Assembly: GCA_029582165.1 (NCBI GenBank)
Contig: CM055881.1
Location: 15,895,594-15,959,593 of the forward strand
DNA: 64,000 bases
Source: Portulaca oleracea
Lineage: Eukaryota > Streptophyta > Magnoliopsida > Caryophyllales > Portulacaceae
Direction: 5' to 3'
The position numbers and the translations under genes were made by a program. Shown here in pieces: positions 1 through 10,523 of the stretch. The first letter of the stretch is position 1. The number at the start of each line of letters is the position of its first letter. The notes below the pieces were generated by a model, which was not told where the DNA came from, made no database searches, and saw nothing but the letters and a program-made list of their open reading frames with translations.

Positions 1-222
1 CCCTGAACGTCTTTTTCTTATTGATTTCATCTTGTGATTTGTCTGAATATTGGTTAGATTTGCTCCTAGATAGTGATAGAAATAATTATAGATTGATCCA
101 TCTTAAAACCCGATCGATTTAGCAGTCACCTAGGAGGCTAATTCGGTTTGTAGTTAACAAAGTCCCTATAGGATCGACCTTGATACTTGCTACACGAGCA
201 CCCGTGCACTTGCGGCGTATCA
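1..222 (+). mobile_element. Athila-like element D: 3' end of LTR (partial)
   Basis: The window opens inside an LTR whose last bases read ...CGGCGTATCA (CA at 221-222), followed within a few bases by a PBS-like sequence. The wording just before the end (GGATCGACCTTGATACTTGC, then GTGCACTTGCGG) resembles Athila/TAT LTR ends. The LTR start lies outside the window. This element is distinct from the Athila-like family filling 602-17869 because its PBS context and gag start differ. It is the apparent insertion target for copy A. Confidence 0.6.
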
Positions 223-228
223 ATTTTT

Positions 229-242
229 TGGCGCCGTGGGAC
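229..242 (+). other. Degenerate primer-binding site of element D
   Basis: TGGCGCCGTGGGAC lies 7 bp after the LTR end. It matches the tRNA-Asp type PBS (TGGCGCCGTTGCCGGGGA) used by Athila-group Ty3 elements, apart from a short internal deletion. The same PBS is intact on the minus strand at 8367-8384 and near-intact at 13955-13972. The deletion suggests this copy is not competent for priming. Confidence 0.6.
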
Positions 243-488
243 TTTGTCCCTAGCCGCCACCGAAGGATATCCTTAGATTGACTAGATCATTTTCTTTTTC
301 CTTTTCCTGTTTGATCTTCCTTGGGTGTTTTTGTTTTAGTCTCTTGCAAGGTTTCCAATCGGTGTATACAAAAGGCGCTGCTATTCGAGTTCAATATGGA
401 GATAGAAAAAACCTTCCATTTAAGGCAGAAGCATCAGCAAATAGAGGAAGCGTGAAGGAGGTAAGAAGAAGCCAAGGAGAAACCCGAG

Positions 489-604
489 ATGGCCGAGGAA
501 AAACGCACATTTGGGCAATACGTGACTCCCCCAGTCGCAAATCAGCCTACCGCCATCAACGCACCGGGAGTGTACACGCACGACTTCGAGTTGAAGAGCT
601 CCCT
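489..604 (+). pseudogene. Athila-like gag, N-terminal fragment
   Basis: An ATG at 489, about 245 bp behind the PBS, opens a frame beginning MAEEKRTFGQYVTPPV and reaching a segment with HDFELKSSL near residue 31. A short Gln/Pro-rich leader followed by FELK.. is the usual start of Athila-group gag. After about 38 residues the frame runs into foreign DNA at about 602, where LTR sequence of copy A begins. I did not find the rest of this gag in the window. It is a truncated, non-functional capsid-protein fragment. An overlapping frame from 278 is a shadow. Confidence 0.6.
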
Positions 605-2088
605 CTACACGTTGTTTGTAAGACCTCAGTTTTTATCGTTCTTCTCAGGGACCGAGGGGCCTTGGTCATAGAATCTAGGTCAAAGGTCGGGATGAGATTG
701 CTAAGGTAAGGATATCGGTTGAGAGGGGTCACGACGCAAGAAACAAAACTAAGGTCAGTCAAGGAAAAGAAATGGGCTTCGGAGGCTTTTCGGGATGCAA
801 ACGGGGATGAGGAAATGGGTTTCGCAACACGCGAATAATAAGGACGGAGAATCAAGTGGCAATTCCGTTAGAAAATACCCACCGAGCTTCCTCTTTTGAG
901 GATAGTCCAGATTAACTTCCCCAAAGTCCACCACGGACCCGGAGGGTTAATGAAACGAAATTTCCTAGTTAACCTCCTTCCACTTTCGTGGGTGAGCATT
1001 AACTATCCCAACTCCTACCTTCCAACACAAGTGTTGGATGTATTCGGGAGCTTTCGGACCGAAATACATCCCACTTGAGGGAAGGAAAGGAGTAGGAAAT
1101 TGATTTCCCAACTAATTACTCACTAAAATTGCTAACCCAAACCTAATCACCCATTCACACCCTTAGTTACCCCCTAACCCATAGGGTTTCTAGCCACTAA
1201 TCATGATACTAACTACACTAACCACATCCAAACCAAACCTAAGCATGATTTCTAACACAACCAATCACAAACAAGCCAAACAATTGAAATAGCAAGCGAG
1301 AACAATTAAACAAGCAAGAAAGTAATTAGCAAAGTAATTAATAAAGAATTAAGGGAAGAGAATATTTATCAAAGTGTTGTAGATGAACAAGGAAAAGCAA
1401 TGAAAAGATGATCCAACAATCTCTCAATTGTTTGAATCCCCAAATGTTCAACAACAACTCAAAATCACAAAAACCCTAGATTAAACTCTCACTAATCTCT
1501 CTAATACCAGCTAATACAAAGCTGGAAAATTAGAGGTCTAACATACTAAGCTTCTCCCCAAGAAAATCATCAAACGGAGTATATATATAAGTCAAGGCAA
1601 TTGGGCAAAACGCGTCCTTTCAAGCCTGAAACACGCGCAGAAAACAGGGGAGGTCGCGGGCGCGACCTACCTCGTAGCGGGTGCAACCAACGAAACTTCC
1701 TAGGCGATTTTCGAGCTTCGTACAACCACAGGTGCTGTCCGGATGACCGCGGCTGCTGTCTTCCTCTGCCCAGCCAAGGTAGTGCGTGCTACCAATAGGT
1801 TAGCGGGCGCTACCCTCTTGTTTTCTCCCCGCTTTTGTTTCCTTCTTTCCAAGACATGTAACGCCCGCTACAAGGATAGTAGCAGGTGTTACCTCACTGA
1901 TTTGCACCAAATGAAGGGAAAGTGGTCCCAAGTCAACTCCGCTTCGGCTCTCGGTCCGGCTCAGCTCGGAAAATCACCAAAAAAACTAAAAAATAACCCG
2001 TTTTACCTCGTTTTATTATAAAATGCCAAAACCTACAAAATAACCGAAAACATACTAAAATGCACGAAAATAAATCGGAAACGAGTTA
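602..2088 (-). repeat. 3' LTR of copy A
   Basis: Positions 608-1660 are nearly identical to 8396-9448 in the same orientation, and resemble the reverse complement of the LTR at 12402-13951. The stretch between 1651 and 1890 carries GC-rich palindromes and TAGCGGGYGCTACC-type motifs. The terminal TG expected at the left edge is not clear (CTCTACACG here, TGTCTACACG at 8388). The LTR start is missing because of the deletion at about 2089. Confidence 0.8.
1651..1890. repeat. GC-rich palindrome module in copy A LTR
   Basis: A near-perfect palindrome (AGGTCGCGGGCGCGACCT, 1651-1668) is followed by scattered inverted half-sites such as GTAGCGGGTGC, TTAGCGGGCGCTACC and AACGCCCGCTAC. This occupies the LTR position that in the B/C LTR holds a different palindrome family (12737-12900). 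It stands out in base composition from the AT-rich LTR. Confidence 0.6.
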
Positions 2089-3600
2089 AAAGCCTAAATA
2101 CCAACTCCTCTGTTGTGGGAGGAAACTAGTGCATTTAGCGTATGCACCAAGCCCTTTGAACCCCCGGCTGCCCTGGTGGACGAGATGGACTCGTGAGGGT
2201 TTGTAGCGGCTATACCCACAAAAGCCAAAGAAAAAGTAGAGAGGGAAAGTAAAAAACAAAACCAAAGAAAGAAAAGGAAAAGGAAAGCGGCTTGCTTCAA
2301 GGAATCATGTAATCTGAATCAGGAAAACGATATTAATCCTCCAAAAGGAACCGTTATGAGCATCTCACATACACCTAACTCAAGCAACTGCCAATCTTAG
2401 AGGTTTTCGATTTCCTGCACCTCATGTAGAGATAAATCCCATGTGCGCAAGTGCTTAGTGGGTTCTAGCTCATTCCGATTGACCCCAAAAACTCACACCC
2501 GAGCTTAAAACAAAACGAACAAGAATTAGCAAAGACTTGCCCTCCCTCGCATTTGGTCGCCCTTGGCTTGGTGAGGGCCGCAGGTGATGCAAGGAAAGGC
2601 CCCTCACTTATTAACACTTAACTTTCTTTTTGGGTTGGGTTTTCCAACATTTTCAATTTAGTTTAAAGATCGGTGTTAGCTTTTCGGGAGTTGAACGGCC
2701 CATAACGGGGTTTACCCTGCCAACACAGGCTTTTTTATACACCTCTTCGTCGCGAACGATAGTAGAAGGAGGTTAAAGGGGTATTAGCATCGTACCAATA
2801 ATACCAGCCCCATGTAGGTCGACTAACTTTATGTTGGTTAATGTCATTCGACCGACACGAACAAATTAATTCATTTATTTGAGAATTCACTTCTTTTTCT
2901 TTTTCTTCTTTTTTTTTCTTTTTAGAAAACAAGCTCGGACGTAAGTACCTGGAGTCTCCCATTTTCAACCAAAACGTGAAAAGAAAACAAGGATCTTGCT
3001 AGACACTCAATGAAGGGAATCTAATTAAAATGAGTCATGACAATCGTCCAAGAAAGGGTCAAAAATGCTCAAACCGGTCTCTTTTAAAGAAGATTAAGAA
3101 TGACTTCCCAATTTTGACGACAATAACCCAGAAACGAAGCCAAAAACAAAAACAAAACAAAAACAAAAACTTTTAAGGTTTTTCAGTCCCGTTTTTCTCC
3201 TTTTCCACACAAAAATTTGAAATTTTAGGCAAAAACTAAGAAAAACGAAAACAAAAGGTGATCTACCCTTGAAATAGAATATCTCCCCCTCCCCCCCAAC
3301 ACTTAAAACGTCACAAGAAAAAGGGTATAGAACCCACAAAAAGCAAACAATCAAAAACAACTAGCAAGCAAATGGTGGCGACCCGAGCCCACACGGCTCC
3401 AACAGCAAAATATTCTCAACACAAACACTCAAAGGGGTTCGCCACCCTAATGAAAAATCAAGCATGCAACAAGGATCAAAATATACACAACAAGGAGTGC
3501 GGAAAGAGGTTACCTCGAGGTCTTCAATTAAAGAATAGAACCAATCCACGATCCAGGAAAACATCACACTTGGGTTAGGAATAAACAAGAAAAACATAAT
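2089..3600 (-). mobile_element. Copy A: 3' untranslated internal region
   Basis: No convincing gene. On the minus strand this stretch resembles 10900-12330 of copy B: it holds the ATTTAGCGTATGCACC block, C-rich tracts complementary to the AAGTGTGGGGGGG motif, and the panel with AACCGGTCTC. It is the long non-coding segment between the last ORF and the LTR in this family. Frames of 60-90 codons here are not conserved between copies and are ignored. Confidence 0.6.
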
Positions 3601-4190
3601 AAGTGTGAATGTTCACATGCATAAAAGGAAAAAAAAACAAAAACGAAACACTATCTAAAGAACTTAATGAAAAACAAACTATTTACAAAATTTACATTGA
3701 CACTAGCTAACCTCAACCCCGAATCTCACTAGTTTGAGGCAGGAATTGATGGTGAAACATCTATCATGACCGACCTTACCAATGATGAAGCAATGAAATG
3801 AAATAACCAAACCATGGGGACAGCGAACTCAAGAAAACTAGGCTACACGACACACTTCCCGCCACTTTCCCCATAAAGCACTCCCCCACACTTATCTAAC
3901 ACTAACAATGTAAATCAAAGCAATAAAGAGAGTAAAGTGGGAGCGGAGACACTTACAAATCATTGCTCGGATCCTCCCGGGGGAGGTTATGGGTGATAAA
4001 GAAAATAAGTGGGATAGTGGTGGTTTATGTACTCTAGTGGTGCCGGGGAATTGTTCACAATGGAGTAGTGGTAATACCCCCAGTCACGCCAGTACTGGTT
4101 TTGTTGTTGAAAGTACTCCTCGTGCCTTTGAAGTGTGGACTATTGGGCACGTATCAGATCTTGTTGGGTCTCCAACAAGTTGTGCTGACC

Positions 4191-5586
4191 CTAGAGCAAA
4201 GCCCGTTGTTCTCGAAGGTCAACTCTCATTTGCTCGAATTGAGAGTTGAGATGCTCAAGTGAAGCTTCCCATGGATGACTTCCACTTCTGCTAGCTTCGT
4301 CATGGCCGGCACTCTCCTCTTCTTCCTCCTCATTTTCTTCTTCTTCTTCTCCTTCTTCTTCTTCATTGTCCTCTTCTTCCTCCTCACCATCAGACACATC
4401 CGGACCACCCACCTTGCGGTCACTAGGAACCTGACCACAAGACCAGTTATGCTCCTTAGTGATATCCAACCACTGCTCGGCATGGTCCGGATCCAAGAGA
4501 ATCTTCGTTTTGTTGCCGTGTCCATGGCAATAGATCGTGAAAGTCGGGTGCTTGGAGAGGATGTTCATTTTCTCAACCATACCCTATCGATAGGATCCAG
4601 AAGATAGCGCGGGGTCCACTTGTTCAAATATTTCCCGAAACCCTATAGAACTAGGAAGTGGCAAATGATGTGCCCCATCCCGATAGTAATGGGTCGGGGT
4701 TCCATGCTAATCTCCCGAAGACAGTGCAAAATACAGGATCCGGTGTTGACTCGTTTACCCCTCACTGCATTGTAGATCAAAAAGAGATCATCCTTCCGAA
4801 CCTTGGGCATCCATCATCTCTCATAAACACTGAACTCGTCACGATCCTATGGAAGATTTGGATGACTGGATTGCAAAAATAACGCCCCTTAGAATTTCGG
4901 GAGCAATCATAGCATGGTTCTCTGCCTCTCATACCATGATCCATCCTCCTCCAACAAGTTAAAGCTTGCATTGCATTTTGCTCATCGAAATTCTTGCATC
5001 ACTCGTAGAATCTCCCATCATCAGGCAACCCCAACCTTTGGCAAAAACGCTTCAAGGTGCACTGTTTATCTTTATTGGCGACTCGGTATTCAAAATGTGC
5101 ATCTTTCTTGCCATCATCGTGAACCTTCAAGGAGCTTAAAAACTCGAGGATGGGTTGGTCCACAATTAATTCATCGATCATGATGAACACCTCCCAACCA
5201 AGAACACGAATGAGATAATCGAAGCTCGGCTTACAATGGATGGCTTCGATTGTCGCCGCATCATAAATATCCGGTGCACATATCTTCTGTGCTTGTAGCG
5301 ATTCATACCGTTGTCTATGCTCATCATCCCGGAAAATTACATCCGCATCAGGTTCACACCGAATTAGTGTGGTCGTTTGCGCTTTGTAACGATCCTTTGT
5401 GGATGATGATGGTCCCGCTTGCGATGAAGGAGCTTCCTCGACTCGTGAACGCTTGTTCCTTCCACTCAGAATGAACAATAGCAAGACTTGGCAAGAACTT
5501 TGACAATAATAGTGCCTAAATCGTAAAGGTAAAACAAAAATTCGACACAAGCAACAAACAAATGAGTTTGAAAAGCTTATGCACAA
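4191..5586 (-). pseudogene. Athila ORF-1/env-like protein, decayed
   Basis: Two minus-strand frames (5586-4999 and 4580-4191) and degenerate sequence between them look like one former gene in the env-like position. The first, from about residue 43, is hydrophilic and contains a segment with RCEPDADVIFRDDEHRQRY and later LRVLGWE-type and FLSSLKVHDD motifs. This pattern resembles the plant Athila ORF-1 family, including the EFLSSL-like core. The second frame ends in a long Glu/Asp tract (near 4300-4390) followed by a short coiled-coil-like tail. Stops and shifts interrupt the middle. There is no visible signal peptide in the conserved part. Function is unknown; env-like status comes from position only. 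Confidence 0.5.
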
Positions 5587-5599
5587 AGTTCACAAGAGG

Positions 5600-6240
5600 T
5601 TACCTCAGATCGGAGCACTTAAACGTATATTCACCAAGGAGGAATGATTCTTACTTGTCAAAATCAACCAAAATACACAGCTAACACACAAAGGGCATAA
5701 AAACAGCACAACAATATAGTTCACTGTGTGGGTGTGTGTGTAAATCAACAAGAATTCTTGGTACAGTCAGTGCGTGTGTGTTTCAAAGACGAAATGCAAC
5801 CATTAATCGCACAAACACCACACACGAACCCAAGCACTCAAACTCAGCAAACAACAAGGCAAGATCATGTGTAAAAATTGACAAAATTAATCCCTAACTC
5901 AACATAAATGAACAACGAACCAAAAGCAAGTGAGAAGGGAAAGAAATTCGCACAATTGATACACGAAATACCTCACTTAGATGTGTAGAACGAATGCTTG
6001 AACAATATCACACACTTGGACTAGATCTGGGCAGAAAACTCGAATCCCTAGCAACAAATTCGCAACAATGGAGAAGAATTAGGGTTTGGATTCGAAAATG
6101 GAGGAAAGTGAGGGTTGAATTGATGAGTTGAGAGGGATTGAAGGGTGTGGATGAGGGTTCTTTGCTGTCATTAGGCTGTTAGAGAGAGAGGGAGTTGAGT
6201 GAGTGAGATAAGAAAAATGAGAGCAGTGAGAAAGAAGTCG
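5600..6240. mobile_element. Copy A interior without a recognised gene
   Basis: No supported coding sequence. There is a short GT-rich run near 5720 and otherwise unstructured AT-rich sequence. On the minus strand a CTGAG|GTAACCTC string (about 5601-5614) could be a splice donor upstream of the env-like frame, and a comparable string occurs near 3510; this is only a guess. Confidence 0.35.
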
Positions 6241-6440
6241 GGTTTTAGGGCCGAAATAAAACGCTGACAGTGTCAGATCGCGGGCGCGACCGCTGCTGGG
6301 GCTGGGGAATTGCTGGGCATTCGGTTGTCACAGGCGCTGTGTGCTTGTTCGCAGCTGTAGTATGCTCCTGGAGAGTCGTATGTTGTTGCTGCCGTACGCT
6401 GTAGCGGGTGCTACACATTGGGTAGCGCCTGCCACCTGTT
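6240..6440. repeat. GC-rich palindrome module inside copy A
   Basis: GATCGCGGGCGCGACC at 6276-6291 and GTAGCGGGTGCTAC plus GGTAGCGCCTGCCACC further right repeat the vocabulary of the LTR module at 1651-1890, but here in the internal region. It may be a relic of another LTR or a mobile module of its own. Confidence 0.5.
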
Positions 6441-6930
6441 GCTGCCAATTTCAACACTCTAAAACATTCTAACTCACAAAAACTTTCACACTTCAACACT
6501 CAAATTTTCCATACTTCCTCACACTCAATCCAAAAATTTTCTAACTTTCAAACTTTTCTCAACACGCATATTCTTTTCAAAACTTCACTCACTCACACTA
6601 CTACTTTCACTCCAACTTCAATTTTCTTATTTTTCAACTTCAACTTTTTTCTATTTTTCACCTCATTTTTCCTCTTCTTTTTTTTCAAACTTTTCTTTTG
6701 TTCCTGAAACTAATTCCTCAAGAATACAAAAGAAAGAAATAAAGAAAAACAAAAAGACAAGAAAAAAATAGAAAACCTAAAGGAAACTAAAGAGAAAAAA
6801 ATTAAAAGGAAGAAAAGAAATAAAATTAGAAAAATGCAAAAATGGAAAATTTGAAATAAGAAACTTCAAAAATTATGGGGTGCCTCCCATAGAGCGCTAA
6901 GTTTAGGTCCCTAGCTCGACCTAAATACCC
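6440..6930. mobile_element. Copy A AT-rich internal spacer
   Basis: A pyrimidine-rich then purine-rich low-complexity stretch without a gene. Its right end, around 6880-6950, carries the minus-strand form of the GGGAGGCAACCCA-type block that in Athila-group elements normally follows the coding region. Confidence 0.4.
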
Positions 6931-7060
6931 GTTTGATTCTAGAGAGACATGGTGCACATGAGAGGTACATATTCAGCTTCTTCCACCATGATCACTTCTT
7001 TTTCCTTCCTCTCCAACTTCTTCCATCTCTGGACAACCTCAAATCAAGTCGTCCCTCCAG

Positions 7061-7951
7061 TCATTTAGTTGACCATGAGCAAAGAAGAGGTGATGACATC
7101 TTCAATTTCTTCCAACATCGCTTCCTCCTCCTTTTCCAACACCTCCTCATCACCTCCACAAATAGAACAAGGGTGTCCTCTGGTGGTTTGATTGAGTGAT
7201 GGGGATGAAGAAGTAACTTAAGCTCTTCCTCAAGTGGATCTCCAAGTTTCAGACACTTGGGAACAATCTCCTTAAACTCTATGTCCTCAATATAAACTTC
7301 ATCCAACGAGATTACCCTCCTTAATGGAACAATTTTGATCGTTTTCTTGGGATGATCGTTTTCTTTCTCATTATCGGGTTCCACTTCAAGAATGTAAACT
7401 TCCTCCTGACGCTCATGAGCAAATGTTTCTATCATATTGACTTCAACACAAAGTGGCATGAAGAAGGGTATCTCAATATGAACATCAAACTTTGATTCAA
7501 TATGTCCTTCATCAATCAAGTGTTGAATCAACCAATTGGCGAGAGGAATTTGCATTTGGTGGGGATCAAATTGCTCTTCGAGACATTCATTAACATTTTC
7601 ATTCAAAATTACATCTTGTTGTTCCTCCACCTTCTCTTCTACGCAATTGACTTCCTCAACAATCATTTCTTACTTCTCATTAGCAACCACTTGCTCCACC
7701 TCCATACCCTCTCCTTCAGTTTTATCCTCAACTTATCCCTCATTCTCTCCAAGAATTCTCTCCTCCACCAACTTAGGTCCCTCAACTTCTCCTTCACTTC
7801 GCAAAATAATAGCACTCACCTCCACTTTTTGGATAGGAGTGGGTTGGATAGGTGCAAGTTGAAATTGGTTGGCTTGAGAAAATTCGAGCTCGAGACTTTG
7901 GATGTAAGCTTGATCCTCCTCTCGATCTTCCATGATTCGCTTTAACATCAA
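7061..7951 (-). pseudogene. Copy A: acidic coiled-coil region downstream of gag
   Basis: Frames 7951-7733 and 7666-7061 encode a Glu/Val-rich, coiled-coil-like product. It contains the motifs EEQFDPHQMQIPL, WLIQHL and ISLDEVYIEDIE, which recur in copies B and C at 9449-10523 and 14917-15893. A stop and a frameshift separate the two parts. I recognise no enzymatic motif. Its position right behind gag, with no pol following, suggests a family-specific protein in a non-autonomous element. Conservation of the amino-acid motifs between copies argues that it was once translated. Confidence 0.55.
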
Positions 7952-8195
7952 CCCAAAATGAGGATTCTTGGGGTGGTATGAAACTGATATGATTTTCTCT
8001 CCATATGAGCAATAGGACTCTCGGAAATATCTCCATGGAACGGGTTACTTTCAAAAACTTCAAAAAGACACGGCTTGAACTCGAATACCGCGTCGGGTGG
8101 TAATGGTGGTAAAATAATTGGTTTGCCTCCCGTACCCGAAGATAGAACGACATATGATAGAAGAGTATGCGGTGAATCAACTTGGACTTCACCCA
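7948..8195 (-). pseudogene. Copy A: gag N-terminus (truncated)
   Basis: The start at 8195 (MGEVQ..) matches the gag start of copy C at 14143. The frame carries the proline-rich PLPPDAVFEF segment and NPFHGD, then loses homology after IAHMER, just where copy C enters the conserved capsid core. The capsid core is therefore deleted in copy A. The reading frame continues upstream of the ATG without a second start, and the copy C alignment supports this one. Confidence 0.6.
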
Positions 8196-8366
8196 TTAGG
8201 ACTTGAAGCCTCCTAAAATACTCGATAGGACCATAGGGCGTACCTACATGCACCAACAAGAACCGATAGAAGCATCAAATTCATTGGGATTAGCACAAAC
8301 TAATTTCTAGCGTGAAAGCAAACTCAAATAACCAAAAACCAAGAAACTAAAACTACGGGCGCTGAC

Positions 8367-8384
8367 TCCCCGGCAACGGCGCCA
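8367..8384 (-). other. Primer-binding site, tRNA-Asp type (copy A)
   Basis: The plus strand reads TCCCCGGCAACGGCGCCA, so the minus strand has the perfect 18-base PBS TGGCGCCGTTGCCGGGGA typical of Athila-group Ty3 elements. It sits 3 bp inside the LTR end at 8388. Confidence 0.85.
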
Positions 8385-8387
8385 TTT

Positions 8388-9448
8388 TGTCTACACGTGG
8401 TTTATAAGACCTCGATTTTTATCGTTCTTCTCAAGGAGCGAGGGGCCTTGGTCATAGAATCTAGGTCAAAGGTCGGGATGAGATTGCTAAGGTAAGGATA
8501 TCGGTTGAGAGGGGTCACAACGCAAGAAACAAAACTAAGGTCGGTCAAGGAAAAGAAATGGGCTTCGGAGGCTTTTCGGATGCAAACGGGGATGAGGAAA
8601 TGGGTTTCGCAACAAGCGAATAATAAGGACGGAGAATCAAGTGGCAATTCCGTTAGAAAATACCCACCGAGCTTCCTCTTTTGAGGATAGTCCGGATTAA
8701 CTTCCCCAAAGTCCACCACGGACCCGGAGGGTTAATGAAACGAAATTCCTTAGTTAACCTCCTTCCACTTTCGTGGGTGAGCATTAACTATCCCAACTCC
8801 TACCTTCCATCACAAGTGTTGGATGTATTCGGGAGCTTTCGGACCCAAATACATCCCACTTAAGGGAAGGAAAGGAGTGGGAAATTGATTTCCCAACTAA
8901 TTACTCACTAAAATTGCTAACCCAAACCTAATCACCCATTCACACCCTTAGTTACCCCCTAACCCATAGGGTTTCTAGCCACTAATCATGATACTAACTA
9001 CACTAACCACATCCAAACAAAACCTAAGCATGATTTCTAACACAACCAATCACAAACAAGCCAAACAATTGAAATAGCAAGCGAGAACAATTAAACAAGC
9101 AAGAAAGTAATTAGCAAAGTAATTAATAAAGAGTTAAGGGAAGAGAATACTTATCAAAGTTTTGTAGATGAACAAGGAAAAGCAATGAAAAGATGATCCG
9201 ACAATCTCTCAATTGTTTGAATCCCCAAATCTTCAACAACAACTCAAAATCACCAAAACCCTAGATTAAACTCTCACTAATCTCTCTCTAATACAAGCTA
9301 ATACAAAGCTAGAAAATAAGAGGTCTAACATACTAAGCTTCTCCCCAAGAAAATCGTCAAAAGGAGTATATATACAAGTCAAGGCAGTTGGGCAAAACAT
9401 GTCGTTTCAAGCCCGAAACGCGCGCAGAAAACAGGGGAGGTCGCGGGC
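8388..9448 (-). repeat. 5' LTR of copy A, truncated
   Basis: The sequence begins TGTCTACACG next to the PBS and is collinear with 602-1660. It stops abruptly at 9448 after GGTCGCGGGC, in the middle of the palindrome that is complete at 1651-1668. The missing part is the promoter-proximal half of the LTR. Confidence 0.8.
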
Positions 9449-10070
9449 ATCAATGTGGGGAGTTTAATCAAGTAGAGCGTGTGAACGCTATCTATCCATC
9501 ATATTTCAACCCACTTTTCTCCCATTCTTTTGGAGAGCATGCTTATGACTATACCACGTTTATCAATCCTACATTCAACCCCATTTCTCAACCTTATGAC
9601 CCCCACTCATTTGTCCAAGAAGAATCTTTCCATTCAACTCAACATGACATTGTACCACCCCAAATTTCTCAAGCCACTCAACCTTCGTCGACTCCAATGG
9701 TACAAGTAAATTTTGTCGATCTAGGGAGTGGGGAAGAGGTTGATGACTTTTCTTGGGTAGAGGATAGTGTTTTGGAGGAAAAAGTAGAGAATGAGATGGA
9801 GATGAACGTAGAGGAGGGAGTTGTGGTTGAGGAAGCTAAGGTTGAGGAAGAGAGGGTGTTGGATGAGGAAAAGAAGGAAAAACAACCAAGAGAAAAGATC
9901 TTGGGAGGAAATATCCGTGAATGCTCCAAGCAATTTGATCCACACCAAATGCAAATTCCACTCCCCGAATGGTTGATACAACACTTGAAGGATGTAGAGC
10001 ATATAGATCTAAGGCATGATGTTCCGATTGAGAAACCTTCTCTCATGCCACTTTGTATTGAAATTCAATA
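9449..10070 (+). pseudogene. Copy B: acidic coiled-coil ORF, first part
   Basis: This frame is continuous for about 207 codons. It starts with a Tyr/Phe/Pro-rich segment (NAIYPSYFNPLF) that would follow the gag zinc-knuckle position. It then passes into a Glu-rich block and the family motif FDPHQMQIPL. It has no own start codon because the copy is 5'-truncated; the apparent upstream start lies in copy A LTR sequence. It ends at 10070 through a short deletion relative to copy C (GAAATTCAATAACC against GAAGTCAATTCAATAACC). Confidence 0.5.
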
Positions 10071-10115
10071 ACCACAGTTATTCATGAGCATAGAAAGGAA
10101 GTTTATATTCTTGAA

Positions 10116-10523
10116 GTGGAACCCGACAATGGGAAGGACAACAATCATCCCGAGGACTTATATTCTGAACCCGAGGTAATTGAAGATGCATATCGTGATG
10201 ATTCCCTCAAGATTGTTCCTTTGAGGAGAGAGCTCTCATTAGATGAAGTTTATATTGAGGACATAGAGATTGTGAAGATTGTTCCCATGTGTCTGAAACT
10301 TGGAGAACCATTTGAAGAAGAACCTGAGTTACTTCTTCATCCCCATCACCAAATCAAACCACAAGAGGAGACCCTTGTTCTATTTGTGAAGTTGATGAGG
10401 AGGTGTTGGAAAAGGAGGAGGAAGCGACATTGGAAGAAATCGAAGACATCATCACCTCTTCCCCGCTCATGGTCAACCAAACGACCGGAGGGACGACTCA
10501 ACTTGAGGTTGTCCAAAAAATGA
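10116..10523 (+). pseudogene. Copy B: acidic ORF, second part
   Basis: This frame continues the product after the shift at about 10060. It carries the motif LSLDEVYIEDIEIVKIVPMC and then an Arg/Lys-rich tail that is probably out of frame. Its homologues are 15531-15893 in copy C and 7061-7400 (minus) in copy A. It is not a separate gene. No enzymatic signature is visible. Confidence 0.45.

Larger units (their letters stand above)
602..9448 (-). mobile_element. Athila-like Ty3 element copy A (pol-less, rearranged)
   Basis: Read on the minus strand, this copy has a truncated 5' LTR (9448-8388), a tRNA-Asp PBS (8384-8367), a gag start, an acidic coiled-coil region, an Athila ORF-1/env-like region and a 3' LTR (2088-602). 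I see no protease, reverse transcriptase, RNase H or integrase sequence, so it is a non-autonomous derivative. Relative to copy B, a deletion near 2089 removed the polypurine tract and LTR start. The 5' LTR is cut at 9448 inside a GC-rich palindrome and joined directly to copy B. About 3 kb of its interior (3600-6850) has no counterpart in copies B and C. Confidence 0.75.

Noticed and set aside
4275..4607. Plus-strand frame with a Phe/Leu-rich membrane-like stretch
   Set aside because: It is the complement of the Glu-rich tract of the env-like minus-strand ORF and has no independent support.
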